Origin: Desulfovibrio mangrovi
GTDB taxonomy: Bacteria; Desulfobacterota; Desulfovibrionia; Desulfovibrionales; Desulfovibrionaceae
Length of the DNA stretch: 64,000 bases
NCBI RefSeq assembly: GCF_026230175.1
Contig: NZ_CP104208.1
Coordinates: 682,001 to 746,000 of the forward strand
Direction of reading: 5' to 3'
The notes beneath the pieces were generated by a model, which worked only from the letters and a program-made list of their open reading frames with translations, did not search any database and was not told the origin of the DNA. Positions 52,025 through 60,687 of the stretch are shown piece after piece; the stretch's first letter is position 1; each line of letters opens with the position of its first letter. The position numbers were made by a program, and so were the translations under genes.

Positions 52025-52723
52025 CTAGCCTTCGGAAAGGGCTCTGTTCAGCGCAGCCTGGACATGCAGATGGGTGGTGTCGAGCAGGGGGAGAGGGGAA
52101 CAGCCGGAATCGACCAGAATGCAGATTTCCGTGCAGCCCAGAATGACGGCTTGCGCGCCTTGCTGTTCCATGCCGTTGATGATGCGTATGTATTCTTCGC
52201 GGGAGTTGGTACAGACCTGGCCGCAGCAGAGCTCCTTGAAGATGACCTTATGCACGAGCGAACGGTCGGATGTGTCCGGTGTCAGCACCTTCAGGCCGTG
52301 CTTCTGCTCCAGTCGTCCCTTGTAGAAGTCCTGCTCCATGGTGAAGGCCGTGCCCAGCAGGCCAACCGTATGCATGCCCATTGCCTTGGCGTATTCCGCC
52401 GTGGCGTCGACAATGTGCAGTACGGGCACGCCGGTTTCCGCTTCCAGCCGTTCCGCGAACTTGTGCATGGTGTTGGTGGCTATGACCAGAAAGTCCGCTC
52501 CGCCTTTGCGGACAGAGTGGGCTCCGTCCACAAGATGGGACGCTACGGTCTCCCAGTCTCCGGCTGCCATGGCTTCTTCGACGGGATGAAAATTGACGCT
52601 GTGCATGACAATACGGGCGCTGTTCAACCCGCCAAGCCGTTCACGTACCCCTTCATTCAGCCATTTGTAGTAGAGCAGGGTCGATTCCCAGCTCATGCCG
52701 CCTAATATGCCTATGGTCTTCAT
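52025..52723 (-). CDS. Aspartate/glutamate racemase family protein, YgeA-like
   Basis: 232 residues. The two active-site segments are ATNTMHK (T83) and LGCTEI (C197). This Thr/Cys pair, at the same numbers, is known from E. coli YgeA, a broad-specificity amino-acid racemase; classic aspartate racemases carry two Cys. The N-terminus KTIGILGGMSWEST is typical. It lies 120 bases downstream of the LarA-like gene on the same strand, so it is probably co-transcribed. The amino acid substrate is not given by the sequence. Confidence 0.88.
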   Translation of the reverse strand: MKTIGILGGMSWESTLLYYKWLNEGVRERLGGLNSARIVMHSVNFHPVEEAMAAGDWETVASHLVDGAHSVRKGGADFLVIATNTMHKFAERLEAETGVPVLHIVDATAEYAKAMGMHTVGLLGTAFTMEQDFYKGRLEQKHGLKVLTPDTSDRSLVHKVIFKELCCGQVCTNSREEYIRIINGMEQQGAQAVILGCTEICILVDSGCSPLPLLDTTHLHVQAALNRALSEG

Positions 52724-52843
52724 CGGTTCCTCCTGTTGCGGCGCATTACAGCACAGAGCCTGAATGGTTGGCAGGCACAGAATATGGCAAAAACTACAGG
52801 CACAGTGGAAGACAGCCCGCTGTTGCAGCCGCCGGATCGTACG

Positions 52844-54124
52844 TCAGGCAGGGAAGGGGAGCAGGTTGTCATCCGGACCGAAGTGCATGGCTTCTGCCTG
52901 TGCAAAGTGTGTTGCGGAAAGAGGCAGCTCTTCGAACAAGGCAGGGGAGACGTATATGTTTTCCAGATGCAGCGTGTCGGCAATGCGGACAATTCTGACT
53001 GTCTCCGGCTGCCAGTCTCCCAGCGAATGCAGCGCAGCCTGCAGGGCCTGTCTGTCCGTTGGGTAGTGGATGGGAATGGCTGCCTTTTCGGGACTTATGC
53101 CCGTCAGGGCGTTGGTTACGGTCTTGCCGTAATCCATGGCATTCACAAGGCGATCCGTGGTGAAGTCGGCAAAGCCGATGCCGAGGGCGTTGCCTTCGGA
53201 TTCCGGCGTAAGGTCGCGTACGAAGATGCGGCTGATTCTTGGGGTGGATGTGAAGTCGCCCAGAATATCGCGGTTTCGGCCTGTCACGTTCACGTCCATG
53301 CCGGTTCCGGAGATGTTCTTGCCGATGGCATCGACAATGAGGAGATCGACGGCGGCAAAGGGAAGCTTGGGGGAAAGCTGCTTGCAGAGCATGAGCAGCT
53401 TTTCTTCTTCCGCTTCAACATTACGAGCAGCAATGGCTTTGATGGTATGCAGCTTGCCGTGAGCGTTTTCCACCAGCCCGAGTCCGAACAGAATGGGAGC
53501 CTTGGCCAATGTCAATCGGCCGGCTTCCCTGATTACGCGGGCAAACCCGTGGCGGACGGCAAGCTTGTGATACAGGGCCGCTCCGGTGTGCTTGCCCAGC
53601 CCGATGCAGGCCATCTTGAACAGCCCGCTTTCTATGGGGGCTTTGAACTTGGTGTGGGATTTGATGCGGTTGGCAATAATGATGTGGTCTGCCTGCATGG
53701 CAAGAGAGTCCATGAACACGGGAATGCCGTCTTCTGTTTCCCCGAGCCGGACCACATCCATGGAAGAGCGGATGGGGGCTCCGATGCTGGCTTCGGTTAT
53801 GCCCAGCGAAGCCAGAACCTTGACCTGTCCCTCTGCCGTGGCACCACCGTGGCTGCCCATGGAAGGAACGATGTAGGGATCAAGTCCCATGTCGCGGCAG
53901 ATGGCGACCAACGCGGCGGTTACTTCCGCTATGCGGTCAATGCCTCGGCTGCCTGCGGTAATGGCTACGGTTTGGCCTGCCGTTACCGCTTTGAGCTTGC
54001 CGGAGGCGAACAGCTGCGCAACCGTATCACGTACGGCGGCTTCGACGTTCTGCACCGACTGCGCATCAAAACGTTGGCGGACGGGAGCCAGCATGGGCCA
54101 GCGGGTGATATCCGGCGTCCACAT
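52844..54124 (-). CDS. LarA-like (DUF2088) protein, lactate-racemase family
   Basis: 426 residues. The N-terminal half is DUF2088-like: PSMGSHGGATAEGQ carries a conserved His in the position of the LarA catalytic His, and NRIKSHTKFKAPIESGLFKMACIGLGKH follows. LarA racemises lactate using a nickel-pincer nucleotide (made by LarBCE); larB, C and E are not in the window. The cofactor-attachment Lys may be in NRIKSHTKFK. Other members of this large family act on different 2-hydroxy acids. The gene lies six bases after the PPC gene. Confidence 0.72.
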   Translation of the reverse strand: MWTPDITRWPMLAPVRQRFDAQSVQNVEAAVRDTVAQLFASGKLKAVTAGQTVAITAGSRGIDRIAEVTAALVAICRDMGLDPYIVPSMGSHGGATAEGQVKVLASLGITEASIGAPIRSSMDVVRLGETEDGIPVFMDSLAMQADHIIIANRIKSHTKFKAPIESGLFKMACIGLGKHTGAALYHKLAVRHGFARVIREAGRLTLAKAPILFGLGLVENAHGKLHTIKAIAARNVEAEEEKLLMLCKQLSPKLPFAAVDLLIVDAIGKNISGTGMDVNVTGRNRDILGDFTSTPRISRIFVRDLTPESEGNALGIGFADFTTDRLVNAMDYGKTVTNALTGISPEKAAIPIHYPTDRQALQAALHSLGDWQPETVRIVRIADTLHLENIYVSPALFEELPLSATHFAQAEAMHFGPDDNLLPFPA

Positions 54125-54130
54125 GCACGG

Positions 54131-54574
54131 TTACTCCGGCGAAAGCAGCTCAAGATTGAAGGCGGGATCAAGCTTGCGTACCATGCCGGAATCCACGATT
54201 TCCATAATAACCACTTCGGCGATCTTCCAGACGTCTATACCCTGACGGATGCAGCCCGTAAGGGTATCGTCTCCGCGCCCGAGGGTAGTATGCATGTGCA
54301 ATTTGGGATTGCCCTTGGAGTCGGCAAACAGGGTGCCCAGCGCTGCGGCCTCGTGGGCGGCTTTGAAAACCCGGGTCACGGGGGTGATGATTTCTGCGTC
54401 GCCGTCTTCCGGTCCCACGACCAGCGTGCCGGAGCCTATGCCACCCACCAGTGAGACAAGACCGCCCTGAATGGCGTTCTCCGCCGCGAATTGTTCAATG
54501 CAGTCCGGCAGTCTGTCGCCGTCTTCAAGTCGCAGGACGAAAACGCGCCCCATGGATCCCTGTGCTGCTTTCAT
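54131..54574 (-). CDS. PPC/DUF296-domain protein
   Basis: 147 residues, essentially one PPC domain: VFVLRLEDGDRLPDCIEQFAAE, GGIGSGTLVVG and KLHMHTTLGR, where two His are metal ligands in family structures. Bacterial PPC proteins often form trimers beside metabolic genes and their function is mostly unknown; the plant members bind AT-rich DNA. It is the first gene of the set with the LarA-like and racemase genes (spacing 6 and 120 bases). Confidence 0.82.
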   Translation of the reverse strand: MKAAQGSMGRVFVLRLEDGDRLPDCIEQFAAENAIQGGLVSLVGGIGSGTLVVGPEDGDAEIITPVTRVFKAAHEAAALGTLFADSKGNPKLHMHTTLGRGDDTLTGCIRQGIDVWKIAEVVIMEIVDSGMVRKLDPAFNLELLSPE

Positions 54575-54696
54575 GGTAATGTCCTTTGCAGGTTATGATT
54601 CCGGTCGTGTGAAACCGGATACCTTATTCGTTGTTGGCGGGCAATGATGATTGCCTTTCCTTTTATGTTGTCCGCTCCCACCGAAATGGAGAACGC

Positions 54697-54893
54697 ATGA
54701 AGCGAAAGCATGAACAATCAGCGGGGCGCAGGGAGCAGATGGCCGAGGCCGTGCTGAAGATTCTATGTTCGGAAGGCATGTCGGGGTTGACTGCCGCCAA
54801 TGTGGCCCGTGCGGTAGGGGGGAGATCTTTGCCGTGTACAGGCATTATGGTGGCAAGCTGTCCATGCTGGAAGCTGGAGTGGACTTGAGGTAG
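54697..54893 (+). pseudogene. Truncated, frameshifted TetR-type HTH remnant
   Basis: MKRKHEQSAGRREQMAEAV and MSGLTAANVARAVGG form the N-terminal helices of a TetR DNA-binding domain. A run of six G (54807-54812) is followed by a frame change; adding one G would restore the continuation EIFAVYRHYGGKLSMLEAGVD, which matches the recognition-helix end (VYRHY). Even then the frame stops after about 65 residues (54891-54893), so the ligand domain is missing. It is divergent from the PPC gene and may once have controlled that cluster. Confidence 0.7.
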
Positions 54894-55077
54894 GGGTTGG
54901 CCATTTGTGGATATGCCTCGCCAGACTGCAATGCGTATTGTCCGGCCGTTGCAGTGTTTATTTGCTGGACACTCTGCTGGTTAGTGTGCTTCTCTGGTTA
55001 ATGTTGTAATGTTTCTACTGTCATGTTTGGTTTTAATAAAAGATGATGCGTCTTTTCATCCAACGCGGGGGGAGTGA

Positions 55078-56403
55078 ATGGGTACTACTGAATCTCCTTC
55101 ATCTTCCAGAGGCAAGGAAGCTCTCTGGGTGCGTTATTTCCTTTGCCTGTGCGTGGCCGTAGGCATTGTTCTTGCCTCCCTGCTTGCCACATTTCTTCAT
55201 CACGACAAAGAGATCATGGCCCGTGAACTGGTTGTACGGGCTCGCATGCACTTTCACAGTATTCTCATCATGCGTCGATGGAACGCCGATTACGGCGGCG
55301 TTTTTGTTGAAAAAAAGCCTGGAGTAGAGTCCAACCCCTATCTCATCAATCCGGATATTGCGACCTCCAACGGGACTGTGCTTACCAAGCGTAATCCTGC
55401 TCTCATGACCCGTGAGATATCCCGTATTTTTGATGAAGCAGGACTGCTGCGTTTCAGGATCACAAGTCTTAATCCACTGAATCCCGATAACAAGGCCAAC
55501 TCATTCGAGCAGCGTGCCCTGCGGAGCTTTGCGCTTGGTGAAACCATTGAACTCTTTGAGGAGTATGAGGAAAAGGGCAGGAAGCGTTTCCGGTATATGG
55601 CTCCATTGTACACAGAGGAATCATGTCTTACGTGCCACGGAAAGCAAGGATACTCGGTGGGAGATGTCCGTGGCGGCATAAGCGTTGCGTACGATATTAC
55701 CGAGTTGCGACAGGAAGAAGCTGCAAAACATGTTCAGCTGCTGGTGATTGCCGCGGGAGTGCTGGCTTTGCTGCTTGGCACCCTTTATGCCATTACCCGC
55801 ATCATGCAACTGAAACTGCAGAAGGCGCAGCAGGCCATTGAGACAATGGCCATAACGGACGAGCTGACCGGATTGTACAATCGTCGTTATGCCTTCCAGA
55901 AGCTTGCGAACGAGTTGAAGTTGGCAAGCAGGCATGGAACGCTATTTACTTGTCTGATGCTTGATATCGACTATTTCAAGGATGTGAATGATACGTATGG
56001 ACATCCCTCCGGCGACAAGGTGTTGCAGGACCTTGCCGGTATCCTCCGCACCAATTCACGTGCGACGGATACAGTTGCCCGCTTCGGGGGCGAGGAGTTC
56101 ATGATCATTCTGCCTCTTACGGACTCGGAGGGTGCTTGTTCTGCAGCAGAGAAGATTCGAAAAGCTGTTCTTGAGCATGTGTTTAAAATGGATACGGATA
56201 TTGAACTGCACCTGACTGTGAGCGTGGGATGCTCAACGGTCCGTTTCGGAGGCGATGGCATCATTTCGGTAAAGGATGTTGTCGCCATGGCGGATAAGGC
56301 ATTGTACAGGGCGAAGCGCGCAGGCAAAAACCGCGTGGAGAGTTTGCCGCTGGTGGCCGGAACAGTTGGAGACGTTTCCGTTGGAAACCCCGAAGGGGTG
56401 TAA
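55078..56403 (+). CDS. Membrane diguanylate cyclase with c-heme DUF3365 sensor
   Basis: 441 residues. TM1 about 19-41; periplasmic DUF3365 (Tll0287-like) domain 42-215 with one c-type heme motif CLTCH (183-187); TM2 about 222-244; GGDEF domain about 255-425. The active site GGEEF is at 337-341 and the product-inhibition I-site RATD (328-331) sits five residues before it, so the cyclase should be active and feedback-controlled. It probably senses redox, O2 or NO through the heme and makes c-di-GMP. It appears to be a single gene, with a palindromic terminator after it. Confidence 0.92.
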   Translation: MGTTESPSSSRGKEALWVRYFLCLCVAVGIVLASLLATFLHHDKEIMARELVVRARMHFHSILIMRRWNADYGGVFVEKKPGVESNPYLINPDIATSNGTVLTKRNPALMTREISRIFDEAGLLRFRITSLNPLNPDNKANSFEQRALRSFALGETIELFEEYEEKGRKRFRYMAPLYTEESCLTCHGKQGYSVGDVRGGISVAYDITELRQEEAAKHVQLLVIAAGVLALLLGTLYAITRIMQLKLQKAQQAIETMAITDELTGLYNRRYAFQKLANELKLASRHGTLFTCLMLDIDYFKDVNDTYGHPSGDKVLQDLAGILRTNSRATDTVARFGGEEFMIILPLTDSEGACSAAEKIRKAVLEHVFKMDTDIELHLTVSVGCSTVRFGGDGIISVKDVVAMADKALYRAKRAGKNRVESLPLVAGTVGDVSVGNPEGV

Positions 56404-56436
56404 CAACAAGCTGGTCTTTCCCTGCCGTTGTTCATG

Positions 56437-56472
56437 AAAAAAAGCCGGAACACATATGTGTTCCGGCTTTTC
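56437..56472. terminator. Bidirectional terminator after the c-heme cyclase gene
   Basis: A 30-base perfect palindrome (56441-56470; AAAGCCGGAACACAT and its complement), with T tracts on both sides. It serves the cyclase gene (plus) and the convergent oxidoreductase gene (minus). Confidence 0.88.
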
Positions 56473-56492
56473 CATTTCAGATTTGCGTAGTG

Positions 56493-57596
56493 TTACGCCT
56501 TGGCGTTCGCCGCGTCGTATTCTGCGGCAAGGGAGTTCATAAGCTCCTTCACCGACATGATGCGGTCAACACGGTGCACATTGGAGCCGGAGAAGGCAAA
56601 ACCGCGATCAAGGTTGCCCTTCTTTGCGTTGAGCAGGGCAGAGGCGATGCAGTAAGGGCTGTCTTCCTTCTTGCAGTTGTGGATGCATTCGAAAATGCAC
56701 TTGAAGGGCTTCTTGAGGCCCGCTCGGGCGTCTTCCACGAATTTGCCGATGATGGCACGGCCGGGCATGCCCACGGGGCTCTGGATGATGGTTACATCCT
56801 CTTCCCTGGCGTCGATGTAAGACTGCTTGAAACGGTCGTCGGCATCGCATTCGTGGGTGGCCACGAAACGGGTGCCCATCTGTACGCCGGAAGCGCCCAT
56901 GTCGAGGAACTTCTTGATGTCCTCGCCGGTGTATACGCCGCCTGCGGCAATGACGGGAATCTTCTTGCCATGCTTTTCTTCAAAGACTTTCACGGCTTCA
57001 ACGACCTGAGGAATGACCACTTCCAGCGAGTGGGCAGGATCATCCAGTTCTTCGCGGCTGAAGCCGAGGTGGCCACCGGCCTTGGGGCCTTCGACAACAA
57101 AGGCGTCGGGCAGGTAGTCGAACTTGGAGAGCCACTTTTTGCAGAGAATGGTGGCGGCACGGGCGGAAGACACGATGGGAACGAGCTTGGTGTGCGCCTG
57201 TTCCTTCTTCTCATCGTAGTATTCCTTGAGATACTTGGGCATATCCAGCGGCAGGCCTGCGCCGGAAAAAATGACGTCCACCTTCTCTTCGATGGATGTC
57301 TTTACGAGGTCGGCAAAGTTGGTCAGGGCGACCATGATGTTTACGCCGAGCACGCCGTCGCTCAGTTCACGGGCCTTGCGAATTTCCTTGCGCATGGCGC
57401 GGATGTTCGCTTCGTGGGGGTTCTTGCCCACGTCAGGCTCGCTCATGCCGATCATGGCACCTGCGATAACACCGATGCCACCCTCATTGGCAACAGCACT
57501 GGCAAGGCCGGACAGGGAAATTCCCACACCCATGCCGCCCTGCACGATGGGCATACGGGCGACGATGTCGCCTATTTTCAAAGACGGAAATGACAT
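56493..57596 (-). CDS. FMN-dependent oxidoreductase, nitronate monooxygenase/FabK-like
   Basis: 367 residues. The TIM-barrel family signature MPIVQGGMGVGISLSGLASAVANEGGIGVI, the flavin-phosphate loop IAAGGVYTGEDIKKFLDMGASGVQMGTRFV and VEGPKAGGHLG all match 2-nitropropane dioxygenase/FabK-type proteins. Either nitronate oxidation or enoyl-ACP reduction is possible; the catalytic His of classic NMO is not readily located. Four Cys in the last third (KCIFECIHNCKK, SPYCIAS) could bind a metal or Fe-S cluster, which is unusual. GGAGG precedes the ATG. Confidence 0.87.
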   Translation of the reverse strand: MSFPSLKIGDIVARMPIVQGGMGVGISLSGLASAVANEGGIGVIAGAMIGMSEPDVGKNPHEANIRAMRKEIRKARELSDGVLGVNIMVALTNFADLVKTSIEEKVDVIFSGAGLPLDMPKYLKEYYDEKKEQAHTKLVPIVSSARAATILCKKWLSKFDYLPDAFVVEGPKAGGHLGFSREELDDPAHSLEVVIPQVVEAVKVFEEKHGKKIPVIAAGGVYTGEDIKKFLDMGASGVQMGTRFVATHECDADDRFKQSYIDAREEDVTIIQSPVGMPGRAIIGKFVEDARAGLKKPFKCIFECIHNCKKEDSPYCIASALLNAKKGNLDRGFAFSGSNVHRVDRIMSVKELMNSLAAEYDAANAKA

Positions 57597-57728
57597 GATT
57601 CAGTCCTCCAAATTGCGGTGCTTCACGCCGCATTGGTAATGAAATGTCGTGTCAGTAAAAACACGACAGCGGGAGCAACGCGCCGGAATCCGGACGCACC
57701 ACTCCCAATGGTCCCTCACGGGCGGTTC

Positions 57729-60686
57729 TTACACAGAACAGCAATTAGCGCAAGTGCACCATGCGCAGTGTTTTCCGCGGTTGGGACGGTAGAAGGGGAC
57801 TGTTTCCATGTGCCGGAATAGGAATTCCATCAGAAGGGGAATCTGTTGCCCTATGACTGCCTCGCGCACGTCTTCTTCCGTGCCGGGGCCAAATAGCAAT
57901 ACTTCCTTGCCGTTGCTGCGCAATTCAACCCATCCGGCATCCCCTACGGGGAGCGGAGCCCCCTGCCGGACGCCTCTGGGATAAATGTACAGGTAGGCCG
58001 GAAGCTGCACGCTGGGCAGTTTTCCCGCAAGCAGGGCAAGGGTGTCGTCGTCTTCGCCCTGCCAGCAGCGCAGGCGGCTCCAGAGCATGTCGTCGCCCCA
58101 GATGTCGGGATTGGGACGGCTCACCTTGCCGGTCTTGTAGTCCAGAATGACGGTTTGGCCTTCGCGTTCATCCACGCGGTCCATGCGACCGGCAAGCCGT
58201 CTGGTCTTGCCGTCAACCGCAACTTCGGCCTCATAGCGTTGCTCCAGAGCCACGACCCAGGTTTCCGGCTGGTGATCGATGAAGCTTGCAAGCCGTTTGC
58301 GACCCGCCGCCTCAAGCATGAGGAAGGAATCGAAGGGCAGGCTGTCCTTGAGTTCGCTCTGGTGTAGCTTGTGTGAAAAGAGGTCCTGCAGGCGCAGGGC
58401 ATCGTCTTCTTCAAAGCGGACCATCCGTTTGAGGTAGGGTGTGTAGAAGTCTTCCAGCACACTGTGGAGCAGGTCGCCGATACCGGCGTAGTCGTCTCCC
58501 TCGTTCACCTCATCAACGCTGCCCACGCCGCAGAGCCGTTCATGGAAGAAGCGGACCGGGCAGGTGAGATAGGTGTCCAGTGCGGACGGGGAGAGCGGCC
58601 GTTGCAAGTACTCGTTCAGACGCGCCGAGACTTCCGGCGTGCGTTCCACGGACTTGTCCATTCGCGTGATGGCAGGCATGGGATAGGATATGGCGTGCAG
58701 GGGCGGTGTGCCGGCGGTGATGAGCGTGCCGCGCTTCTTTTCTTCCTGCCACAGCAGCTCTTCCACAAAGCGGGAGCGCGCGCGTTTTTCTTCGAAAAGG
58801 CCGGAACGTTCCACGCCCGACTGGTAGTAGATGGTTATATTCTCGGCCCCCTGCAGCAGGCGGTGGAAGTTGTAGGCGGAAACCAGCTCCCGGTGGCGGG
58901 AATCCGGCAGTCCCAGCATGCCGCGCAAGGAGTCGGGCAGGAGCGGATCGTTGGCCGGTGCGCCCGGGAGCTTGTCTTCGGTCGCATCAATGACGTGCAC
59001 GGTATTGAACCGCAGCAGACGCGTTTCCAGCATACCCATGACCTGCACGCCGGTGAGCGGGTCTGCCTCGAAGGGAACGCGCTCCTGCCGGATTGTTTCG
59101 CGGAGGATGGTGAACAGCACGTCCCTGGGGAAGGCCTGCGTTGCCAGCGAGCATTCGCGCAGCATGGGGATGACGCGGTGCATGAGACGGAAGATGGACT
59201 CCGCATCTATGGGGAAGCGGTCCCACAGGTCTCCGCCGTGGGTGAGCAGCAGAGTGCACAGATCGGCCAGCGTGTCCGCCATGTCCTGCGGCGTGGCAAG
59301 GTCTTCCCAGCGTGTCACGGTGAGGTCAAGAACGGCGGCAAGCAGGGTGCGGACATCGGCCTCCGGCAGGCGCCCCTGCTCATCAAGGTCCGGATGCAGT
59401 GCCCTCGGGTCCGTATAGCGTCTGCCCGTCCGCACGGATGCCTCCATGTGATGCAGGGGTACGCCGAGCGGGCGCTCTTCTGCGATGGTGAGCATTTTCA
59501 GATACGGGTGTCTCAGAAGGCCGATGACTTCCTTCCAGTGGTAAGATTTTGCGTTGGCGGTTTCCTGCAGGCGCATCACTGTTTCCAGCAGGCGAAACAG
59601 GGTGGAGCGGCCCAGCGGATAGCCCATGGAAATGTTCACGTCCTTGCGCGGCAAATGGTGCAGCACGGGCATGAGCAGGCCTGTGTCGGGCAGCACCACG
59701 GCGGAGTCTATGGTTGCCGGCGCATTGTCGGATGAGGCGTCTGTTTTGCTCTCCGGGGCGTATTCCGAGAGGGTGCGCTCCAGCACGTCGAGCTGGGAGT
59801 GCAGGTCGAATCCTTCGTGAAACACGGTTTCTCGTTTGCGGGATTCCGGTTCCTCGATGCAGACCGCCTTGGAATTCCAGCGGGAGAGCCAGCGCGTGTG
59901 TTCGCGGCAGGCCCAGTGCGCCCTGGAAGGGGCATCAGCAAGCCGGACATCGGAATGGAGCACGATATGCGCCCCGTGTTCTTCACTCAGATGGCGGAAG
60001 ATCGCCTCTTCCACCCCGGTGAGACCGTAGAATCCGGCAACGAAGATGTGCTTGCCGCGCAGGCAGGCGAATTCCGGCGCAGCTCCCTCCCTCCGTTGTG
60101 CTTCGATGTATCGCAGCACGCGGAATGCGTCGTATCCGGGAGTGGTCCACCCCCGTGCATCCAGTTCTGCCGTATAGGCTCTGTGTATGCGGCCCAGCGA
60201 ACCGAGCAGCCCGGCGGCAAAGTCCACCACCTGCCCTTCCATGTAGGTCACGTCTTCCGGTTCGATATTCTGGTTGTAGAAGTCCTCAAGCAGGTTGGCA
60301 AGGCGCACGCCCCACGGAAAAAAGCGGTTGGTGTCGCCCGTGGGCAGGGGCAGGGCGTCATGCGAGTCCTGTGTTTCTTGCTCAAGGCAGCGAAGCAGAA
60401 GGCCCACGCGGTCCAGCATTTCGATCTGGTCCGGCGGGTTGTTCTCAATCTCGGAGCGCAGGGTGCCGAAGAGCTCGCTCACGGTCAGCATCTGCGACAG
60501 CGCGAAGGGCTTGGGCAGTTCCGGCATGGCGTGGAGTGTGTCTGCAAAGTAACGGCGCGGGCGGCTGTGCGGTACGATGATGCAGGCCCGTGCGGGGTTG
60601 CCGTTCGTCTCGGTCAGCACAAGGCGCGCAAGGCCTGCGAGGAAGTCGTTTTCCCACGGAATGATGATGAAGGGGTGGGCGCGCAT
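57729..60686 (-). CDS. addB: AddB-like helicase/nuclease subunit with Fe-S cysteines
   Basis: 985 residues. An inactive-helicase-like body (about 1-650), and a C-terminal PD-(D/E)XK nuclease core with VILDYKTGKV (about 870). YLTCPVRFFHERLCG at about 735-750 gives the first Cys of an Fe-S-nuclease module, and the C-terminal CAWCTCANCC supplies the other three, as in AddB/RecB-type Fe-S nucleases. Works with AddA to resect double-strand breaks. Its ATG follows the addA-like stop by one base (TAG-c-ATG), so they are one operon, A upstream of B. Confidence 0.85.
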   Translation of the reverse strand: MRAHPFIIIPWENDFLAGLARLVLTETNGNPARACIIVPHSRPRRYFADTLHAMPELPKPFALSQMLTVSELFGTLRSEIENNPPDQIEMLDRVGLLLRCLEQETQDSHDALPLPTGDTNRFFPWGVRLANLLEDFYNQNIEPEDVTYMEGQVVDFAAGLLGSLGRIHRAYTAELDARGWTTPGYDAFRVLRYIEAQRREGAAPEFACLRGKHIFVAGFYGLTGVEEAIFRHLSEEHGAHIVLHSDVRLADAPSRAHWACREHTRWLSRWNSKAVCIEEPESRKRETVFHEGFDLHSQLDVLERTLSEYAPESKTDASSDNAPATIDSAVVLPDTGLLMPVLHHLPRKDVNISMGYPLGRSTLFRLLETVMRLQETANAKSYHWKEVIGLLRHPYLKMLTIAEERPLGVPLHHMEASVRTGRRYTDPRALHPDLDEQGRLPEADVRTLLAAVLDLTVTRWEDLATPQDMADTLADLCTLLLTHGGDLWDRFPIDAESIFRLMHRVIPMLRECSLATQAFPRDVLFTILRETIRQERVPFEADPLTGVQVMGMLETRLLRFNTVHVIDATEDKLPGAPANDPLLPDSLRGMLGLPDSRHRELVSAYNFHRLLQGAENITIYYQSGVERSGLFEEKRARSRFVEELLWQEEKKRGTLITAGTPPLHAISYPMPAITRMDKSVERTPEVSARLNEYLQRPLSPSALDTYLTCPVRFFHERLCGVGSVDEVNEGDDYAGIGDLLHSVLEDFYTPYLKRMVRFEEDDALRLQDLFSHKLHQSELKDSLPFDSFLMLEAAGRKRLASFIDHQPETWVVALEQRYEAEVAVDGKTRRLAGRMDRVDEREGQTVILDYKTGKVSRPNPDIWGDDMLWSRLRCWQGEDDDTLALLAGKLPSVQLPAYLYIYPRGVRQGAPLPVGDAGWVELRSNGKEVLLFGPGTEEDVREAVIGQQIPLLMEFLFRHMETVPFYRPNRGKHCAWCTCANCCSV

Positions 60687-60687
60687 G

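Noticed and set aside
52736-54454. 572-residue ORF antisense to the LarA-like and PPC genes
   Set aside because: Shadow frame; the minus strand has clear family motifs and tight operon spacing.
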